Of a stretch of DNA of 64,000 bases, positions 59,283 through 64,000 are shown in pieces; positions within the stretch are counted from its first letter, which is position 1; every line of letters begins with the position of its first letter. The stretch is from CAYPPK01 sp964412615. Lineage in GTDB: Bacteria > Patescibacteriota > Minisyncoccia > Sungbacterales > HO2-52-23. The DNA lies in the NCBI GenBank assembly GCA_964412615.1, contig CAYPPK010000001.1:59681-123680 (forward strand). Direction: 5' to 3'. Made by a program: the position numbers and the translations under genes. The notes beneath the pieces are model-generated. The model searched no databases. It had not been told where the DNA came from and worked only from the letters and a program-made list of their open reading frames with translations.

Positions 59283-59960
59283 ATGGTATTACAAACTTGG
59301 GGAGACGTGATTGTTGCCTCCCTACAGCAAGTATGGGCCTCGGTGACCAATTTTGTCCCGCTTTTGATTGGCGCCGTTATAGTTTTTATCATCGGCTGGA
59401 TTGTAGCCGTATCACTGGGCAAACTGGTAGAACAAGTAGTGCGCGCCCTCAAAGTGGATCATCTTCTTTCCAAATTGGACGTGGAGCGAGCTATGGAAAG
59501 AGGCGGTTGGCGGCTAAACTCCGGCGCTTTTTTAGGAGGATTGGTAAAGTGGTTTTTGATCGTGGTCTTCCTCCTGGCTTCGGTAAACATACTTGGTTTG
59601 CAGGCCGTGTCCGATTTCCTGCGCGATGTCCTTTTGTATATTCCTAATGTAATCGTAGCCGCGCTTATCCTAATTATTGCCGCCCTGGTATCCACGGTGG
59701 TGGAGCGCCTGGTTCGCGGTTCAGTAGAAGCGGCCGGATACAGAGGATCTCTGGTGGGAGTAGTGGCTCGCTGGGCTATTTGGGTATTTGCTTTCGTGGC
59801 AGCTCTCTTACAGCTTGGCATTGCCACTGCTTTGCTGCAGACAGTGGTTACCGGACTGGTGGCAGCGCTGGCTTTGGCTTTTGGCATTTCTTTCGGCTTG
59901 GGAGGCAAGGATGCAGCCGCCTCTTTTGTTGACCGAATCAAGGGAGAACTGCGAAAATAA
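59283..59960 (+). CDS. Conserved TM-helix protein, mechanosensitive channel related
   Basis: A 225-residue membrane protein of the 'conserved TM helix' (MscS-related) type. The first half repeats a TM helix plus a Gly-rich amphipathic unit (PLLIGAVIVFIIGWIVAVSLGKLVEQ, split around residue 40), the second copy is PNVIVAALILIIAALVSTVVER, and it ends with the MscS-like pore helix ALALAFGISFGLGGKDAAASF. No soluble vestibule domain follows. May act as an osmotic safety channel or a channel subunit. Confidence 0.8.
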   Translation: MVLQTWGDVIVASLQQVWASVTNFVPLLIGAVIVFIIGWIVAVSLGKLVEQVVRALKVDHLLSKLDVERAMERGGWRLNSGAFLGGLVKWFLIVVFLLASVNILGLQAVSDFLRDVLLYIPNVIVAALILIIAALVSTVVERLVRGSVEAAGYRGSLVGVVARWAIWVFAFVAALLQLGIATALLQTVVTGLVAALALAFGISFGLGGKDAAASFVDRIKGELRK

Positions 59961-59982
59961 GACAACAGGATTTTTGTCCTTT

Positions 59983-60014
59983 AAAATCCGTCTGCCAGCT
60001 GGCAGACGGATTTT
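59983..60014 (+). terminator. Perfect 32-bp palindromic terminator
   Basis: AAAATCCGTCTGCCAG with CTGGCAGACGGATTTT, no loop; A and T tails make it usable on both strands. Confidence 0.85.
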
Positions 60015-60077
60015 GGATTTGATTTAGTTATTTTTTTTGGTAGTATAGTGCTAGAACTATAGGAAAGGAGTTGTGTT

Positions 60078-60515
60078 ATGGAAGATATAGCGGTCCAAGA
60101 AATCGCTTCCCCAAAAGTATGTCGTTTTCTAAAAATAGCAATAAGTTTGAAAGAGGGTGAATTTCTTCCCTTTAATGGCTCCCTGGTTGAACTTAGACTT
60201 CGCTATATGAAGCAGCAACTGCTTTTAGCCAGAGGCGATAAAAAAATTGCTGCTCATCGTCTTGGCATTGGGTTTTGTACTGTATACAGGAAATTGGCGA
60301 TTCTTGATTCTGTCCCCCTGGATCAGAAAGGCTTTCTTCCATATATCGGCACTTTAGCAGAAATTGAGGCGCATTATATTAAGCAGGTTCTTTTGGCTGC
60401 AGAAAATGATAAAGAGAAAGCAGCATCCATGCTTGGTGTTTGCCTCAAGGCCCTTTATAACAAGCTGCATAAATATAATATTGCCAAGCCAAAGCCTCAG
60501 CCAACCGGAGCGTAG
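60078..60515 (+). CDS. Tandem Fis-type HTH protein
   Basis: A 145-residue protein of two similar halves, each with a Fis-family helix-turn-helix: the first in KQQLLLARGDKKIAAHRLGI and VYRKLAIL (about residues 45-75), the second in KQVLLAAENDKEKAASMLGV and LYNKLHKY (about 102-135). The same HTH type ends the sigma-54-like regulator at 43298. It has a ribosome site (AAAGGAG) and a terminator, so it is a single-gene unit. Likely a small DNA-binding regulator. Confidence 0.72.
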   Translation: MEDIAVQEIASPKVCRFLKIAISLKEGEFLPFNGSLVELRLRYMKQQLLLARGDKKIAAHRLGIGFCTVYRKLAILDSVPLDQKGFLPYIGTLAEIEAHYIKQVLLAAENDKEKAASMLGVCLKALYNKLHKYNIAKPKPQPTGA

Positions 60516-60529
60516 CTCCGGATTTTTTT
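60505..60529 (+). terminator. Rho-independent terminator
   Basis: CCGGAGC/GCTCCGG with a GTA loop and seven T, overlapping the 3' end of the HTH gene. Confidence 0.85.
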
Positions 60530-60558
60530 GTCCACCAGGTGTGGATTTGGCTTAGTAA

Positions 60559-60587
60559 TTGACATTATTTTTAGGGAGAAGTATAAT
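60559..60587 (+). promoter_or_regulatory. Consensus sigma-70 promoter of the 23S rRNA gene
   Basis: Exact TTGACA (60559-60564), 17 bp spacer, exact TATAAT (60582-60587). The expected transcription start is near 60594, about 415 nt before mature 23S. This is the best promoter match in the window. Confidence 0.85.
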
Positions 60588-61010
60588 AGATAGCAATGGA
60601 AAAGATTACCAAAATAAGAGAAAAAACGGCTCTAAATACCAGCTAATAGCCAACATTTTCCTGTTGCTTGGTAAGATGAGCCGCGAACAGCGGCTTTTAA
60701 GTTGTCTCTCGTCCCCATGTCCTATTAGAGAAATGGATATCGGAGGGGTGATAACCCCACACATAATAACTTATGTATGGGGCCAACGGATAGAATCTTG
60801 AAAATTAAATACAGGTAAAAAATTGTAATTCATTCCACACATAAAAATTATGTGGTGGGATGAAGCTCACACATAAAAATTATGTGTGGGATGAAGCCAA
60901 AAAATGCAGACAAGCGGTTGTCTGCGATCCAAATCAAATATGCTTTGATTTGGGTGGGCCGCCCAAAGGCGAGCCTCGCCCATTCTATGCAAATTATGAA
61001 TTGATTTGGG
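60588..61010 (+). other. 23S rRNA leader with several hairpins
   Basis: No gene. It contains three palindromes of the TCCCACACATAA family: CCCCACACATAA/TTATGTATGGGG (60755-60782), TTCATTCCACACATAA/TTATGTGGTGGGATGAA (60829-60864) and CACACATAA/TTATGTGTG (60868-60888). Also CAGACAA/TTGTCTG (about 60905), CCAAATCAAA/TTTGATTTGG (about 60930) and a repeated TGATTTGGGTGGG. Probably rRNA processing and antitermination structures. Confidence 0.6.
60829..60895 (+). repeat. Tandem short palindromes of the start-codon element family
   Basis: Two near-perfect palindromes in tandem: TTCATTCCACACATAA/TTATGTGGTGGGATGAA, then CACACATAA-AAA-TTATGTGTGGGATGAAG. They equal the two arms of elements A-C joined with almost no interior. 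Confidence 0.7.
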
Positions 61011-61580
61011 TGGGTAATAATTAAGGGCGTATGGTGGATGCCTTGGCTTCGGAAGGCGATGAAGGACGTAGCGTGACTGCGATAAGCGTCGGGGAGGTGT
61101 CGAGCAACCTTTGATCCGGCGATGTCCGAATGGGGAAACCCAATGGAGCTTTAAATTCCATTATCTGGCGCAAGCCAGATGCGTACCCGCTGAAGTGAAA
61201 CATCTCAGTAAGCGGTGGAAAAGAAAAGAACGAGATACTCAAATTGGTGCCGATTGATAACGCTAGCGAGCACCAACTTGTGTATCTCTCATTCCCTTAG
61301 TAGCGGCGAGCGAAGAGGGAACAGCCCAGAGCAAATTTTCAGTTAGTTTACTAACAAAAGGATTTGCAGTTGGAAGATGGTGACGCTCGGAGCGATCCGG
61401 GGGAGCAACAAGTTGCGACTTATCTAATAGAACGGTCCTGGAAAGGCCGGCCAAAGAGGGTGACAGCCCCGTAAATGAAAGATGTTGCATGCTCCTAGTT
61501 ACTATTCTTGAGTACTGCCCCGTACGATGACTGGGCAGGAAGCAGGGAGGACTAGACTCCCAAGGCTAAATACTTCCGAA

Positions 61581-61614
<34 letters not shown>

Positions 61615-63043
61615 TAAAAGCAGCCCGGTGAGGGCGGTGAAATAGTACCTGAAACCATACGCTTACAAGGAACCGGAGCCCGCAAGGGTGACGGTGTGCC
61701 TATTGAAGAATGAGCCAACGAGTTTTTGGATTTTACTCGTCTAAGTGCTGAACAGCACGAAGGCATAGGGAAACCGAGTGTTAATAGCGCGACAAAATCA
61801 GAGAGTGGGTTTGTCCTAAAAGGCAGGCCAACTCTTTGGTTTTAGGTAGAATTCAAAAGACCCGAAACCAGGTGAGCTTACCATGAGCAGGGTGAACTCT
61901 GGGTAACACCAGAGGGAGGCCCGAACCGGTGGGTCGTACAACGCCTTCGGATGACTTGTGGTAAGGAGTGAAAAGCTAATCGAACCTGGAAATAGCTGGT
62001 TCTCTTCGAAATAGCTTTAGGGCTAGCCCGGAATCACATTGTGTGCGAGGTAAAGCTACTGGATGGTCTGTAATGGCGAAAGCCAGGCAGACCAACCAAA
62101 CTCTGAATGCGCATACTTTTATTTCCGGAGTCAGCAGGTGGGGGCTAAGCTCCATCGTGCATGAGGGAAACAGCCCAGATCGTCAGCTAAGGTCCCTAAA
62201 TCTCGGCTAAGTGTCAAAGGCGGTGGAATTTCATAGACATCGAGGAGGTTGGCTTAGAAGCAGCCATCCTTTAAAGAGTGCGTAACAGCTCACTCGTCTA
62301 GAGATTCTGCGCCGAAGATTCAACGGGGCTCAAGCCGAGTACCGAAGCTACGGATGCGTGGGCTTCATTGAGGAAAAATGTGCTCGCTATTTTGGTCTCG
62401 GTATGCAGATTTGAAATCGTCAAAAATCTCCAGCGAAGATTTTTGACTCGCACAAAGTTGCCGCGCCTGTCAAGGCGTATGTCCTGCGGACAGCAGGAAA
62501 AGAAAGCCTTGACACACCATGCGCGCTGGCAACATTTGAGCGTTTCAAATCTGCATACCGTCGACCATAGCGAGCTGGCTAAGAAATTAGCATTATGAAT
62601 AGTTCTTTATTAGAGACGGCGGCTTCAGATTCTAAAATCTGCCGCCACCGGAGGGGCGAGCCTCGCCTTAACGGGCGGGGAGTTTGAAGCCGCCGTCTCA
62701 TGCCGAAGCCGGGAAAGCAGAACTCGCGCAAGCGAGGAGCCCGGGGCCACTGGCATCGCCAGTGGTGTTCAGCAAAGGAGACCAGTAAGACCGCGATTCC
62801 CGCGGTTGAGTCCGGCAACTCCCTAGCTGTTAAACGGAGGTGACGAATCCTCCCTTCGGTCTTTTAGTTCACGGAGAGACCATCGGCTACACCCGTGGCC
62901 CGGTCTCTCCTCGGGGCAATGGGGCGGCAGACCCATTGCCCCGACCTATCGCGGGGAGCACGTGTTCCAGCTGGCCATCATTGGCAGCTGGAAACATGGG
63001 CCGTGCGGGACAACCCCTCACGGCCCCTCTCCACCAGTTGGAT

Positions 63044-63119
63044 GGGCGGTTAGCTCAGGCGGCAGAGTGCCTGCCTTACGAGCAGGAGGCCGCAGGTTCG
63101 AACCCTGCACCGCCCACCA
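63044..63119 (+). tRNA. tRNA-Val (anticodon UAC) inside the 23S intervening sequence
   Basis: Full cloverleaf: acceptor GGGCGGT/ACCGCCC, D arm GCTC..GAGT, anticodon arm CCTGC-CTTACGA-GCAGG, variable AGGCC, T arm GCAGG-TTCGAAC-CCTGC, discriminator A, encoded CCA (63117-63119). Anticodon TAC reads GUA/GUG valine codons. The gene lies on the rRNA strand, so the precursor needs RNase P and 3' processing to release it, cutting the rRNA insertion at the same time. Confidence 0.95.
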
Positions 63120-63140
63120 ACCAACTACAACAATCTGCGT

Positions 63141-63217
63141 CGGGGGTTAGAGCAGCCAGGTAGCTCGCGCGACTGCTAGTCGCGAGGACGCCCGTTCAAA
63201 TCGGGTACCCCCGTCCA
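63141..63217 (+). tRNA. Unusual class-I tRNA, anticodon GCU (Ser-type), inside the 23S intervening sequence
   Basis: Acceptor CGGGGGT/ACCCCCG, D arm GAGC-AGCCAGGTA-GCTC, anticodon arm CGCGA-CTGCTAG-TCGCG, five-base variable loop AGGAC, T arm GCCCG-TTCAAAT-CGGGT, discriminator T, encoded CCA (63215-63217). All invariant positions (T8, A14, GG18-19, TTC, A58) are in place. Anticodon GCT means serine AGC/AGU, but bacterial serine tRNAs carry a long variable arm, which this lacks. Amino acid identity is therefore uncertain. Confidence 0.85.
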
Positions 63218-63833
63218 GATAACATAGGGTGCGATAAAATTCGCCAGAGAGCGAACTCGCACCCATCCTCAATGAAGCCCATGCGTGGTAGAAGAGCATT
63301 TCAATTGCAGTGAAGGTGGACCCGTGAGGGCCACTGGAGCGATTGGAAGAGAGAATGTTGGCACTAGTAACCGCAAGCAGAGTGAAAGTCTCTGCCGCCG
63401 AAAACCCAAGGTTTCCTCAGCAATGGCAATCAACTGAGGGTTAGTCGGTCCTAAGGCAATGGCGAAAGCCGCAACCGATGGACAGCAGGTTAATATTCCT
63501 GCACTAGCTTTTGATCCGATGGCGTGACGAAGCGCAGTATGCCAAGCGCATTATGGATTTGACGTTTAAAGCATAAGAAATATCGGCAGGGAAATCCGCC
63601 GATGGGGGTAAAGCCCGATTTCAAGTGTTGTGAAAATTGCTTGCCGCAAGGCTGGCAAAATTTGGTAAAGCGCGCTTCCAAGAAAATCGTCTAGGTCCGC
63701 CGCAAGGCGGAAAGCAAAAGTTAACCGTACCGAAAACCGACACAGGTGGGTTAGTGGAGAACACTAAGGCGAACGGGTGAGTCCTCGTTAAGGAACTCGG
63801 CAAAAAAGCAGCTGTAAGTTCGCAATAAAGCTT

Positions 63834-63930
63834 CCCCCCACCACTTTAAGCAAAATTCGAATGTGCGATGGTGTAGTTTATTTCTCTACCACCTTCAGCA
63901 TTTAAGGATTGTGATTAAAGTGGTGGGGGG
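63834..63930 (+). other. Expanded helix 63 of 23S rRNA
   Basis: CCCCCCACCACTTTA (63834-63848) pairs perfectly with TAAAGTGGTGGGGGG (63916-63930), enclosing about 67 nt with an inner TGGT/ACCA hairpin. The same place in E. coli 23S is a shorter helix; it is a well-known variable region. Confidence 0.75.
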
Positions 63931-64000
63931 CGCAGCGAAAGTACCCCTGGCGACTGTTTACCAAAAACACAGCTCCCTGCAAACTCGCAAGAGGAAGTAT

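Larger units (their letters stand above)
62375..63265 (+). other. Intervening sequence in 23S helix 45 containing two tRNA genes
   Basis: The base helix is ATGCGT + GGGCTTCATTGAGGA (62354-62374) with TCCTCAATGAAGCCC + ATGCGT (63266-63286): 15 perfect pairs plus 6 with wobbles. Inside, nested stems include a 17-bp perfect stem (62400-62416/62543-62559), GTCAAAAATCT/AGATTTTTGAC (62419-62447), a 15-bp stem (62613-62627/62685-62699), GGAGAGACC/GGTCTCTCC (62873/62902), CGGGGCAATGGG/CCCATTGCCCCG (62912/62932), TTCCAGCTG/CAGCTGGAA (62965/62985), GGGCCGTG/CACGGCCC (62998/63019) and GGGTGCGA/TCGCACCC (63227/63257). Helix 45 is a known site of excised rRNA insertions. No protein-coding frame is convincing. 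Confidence 0.9.

Noticed and set aside
60040..60077. Sigma-54 (-24/-12) promoter before the tandem HTH gene
   Set aside because: TGG and TGC are present but the spacing is one base short and the rest of the consensus is missing.
60559..60801. 80-residue frame upstream of the 23S
   Set aside because: Its TTG start is the -35 box of the rRNA promoter, so it would not be transcribed from there.
62368..62598. Open frames inside the 23S gene as proteins
   Set aside because: All frames in 61021-63803 fall on conserved rRNA or on stems of the insert and have no ribosome site or recognisable domain.
62375..63265. Group I or group II self-splicing intron in the 23S
   Set aside because: I could not find the conserved P7/P3 core or domain V, there is no homing-endonuclease frame, and the site is a hairpin loop (helix 45), the usual place for RNase III-type intervening sequences instead.

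Overview
The window looks like a chromosomal segment of a Candidate Phyla Radiation bacterium (Patescibacteria, probably Parcubacteria-like). This is inferred from gene content rather than a database match. The signs are a CPR-type 585-residue zinc-finger protein, a secreted protein of eight GPGGC cysteine repeats, an NPFE-repeat membrane protein, paired HerA/VirD4-like ATPases, a sigma region 4 / HARE-HTH protein, tightly packed ATGA-overlapping genes and a 23S rRNA carrying a large insertion. The standard code fits, since UGA is used as a stop throughout.

Layout. 0-23.2 kb is a surface-glycan locus: two CMP-sialic-acid-synthetase-like cytidylyltransferases, an ABC exporter, GT-B, GT2, GT4 and GT-C glycosyltransferases, a DegT aminotransferase, a Gfo/Idh oxidoreductase, a UGDH-like dehydrogenase, two sugar epimerases, a flippase-methyltransferase fusion, an O-antigen-ligase-like protein and a WbaP-type initiating transferase. 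23.2-36.6 kb is housekeeping and stress: M24 peptidase, MurB, an ATP-grasp enzyme, HPF, SpeD, SecA, a SET protein, a MazG-like protein, DoxX, a family-4-like uracil-DNA glycosylase without its Fe-S cysteines, and MetK behind a SAM-I riboswitch. 36.6-44.9 kb carries a Cas4/RecB-like nuclease, an ABC-2 exporter, secreted repeat proteins, a trypsin-like protease and a sigma-54-type AAA+ regulator. 45-60.5 kb holds GuaA, SecD, SecF, the sigma4/HARE protein, two DNA-translocase-like ATPases, the zinc-finger protein, a small nucleotidyltransferase, CutA, EF-P, a conserved-TM-helix (MscS-related) protein and a tandem Fis-type HTH protein. From about 61.01 kb to the window end runs a 23S rRNA gene with its own consensus promoter and no 16S gene upstream in the window.

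Two things stand out. First, helix 45 of the 23S rRNA is opened into a roughly 890-nt, heavily structured intervening sequence that contains two complete tRNA genes with encoded CCA: tRNA-Val(UAC) and an odd class-I tRNA with a GCU (Ser) anticodon. Second, three copies of a 100-128 bp inverted-repeat element (arms TCCCACACATAAC / GTTATGTGTGGGA, flanked by TGAA on both sides) sit exactly in the start codons of three genes. The right end rebuilds the ATG, and removing the element on paper restores tight operon junctions at two loci. Short palindromes of the same family precede the 23S gene.

A third item is a pair of structured spacers (about 23401-23615 and 57804-57965) sharing sequence and showing compensatory stem changes. 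Promoters of TTGACT/TTGACA + TATAAT type, several very close to start codons, and T-tailed hairpin terminators are common. Functions come from recognising motifs in the translations; no searches could be run.
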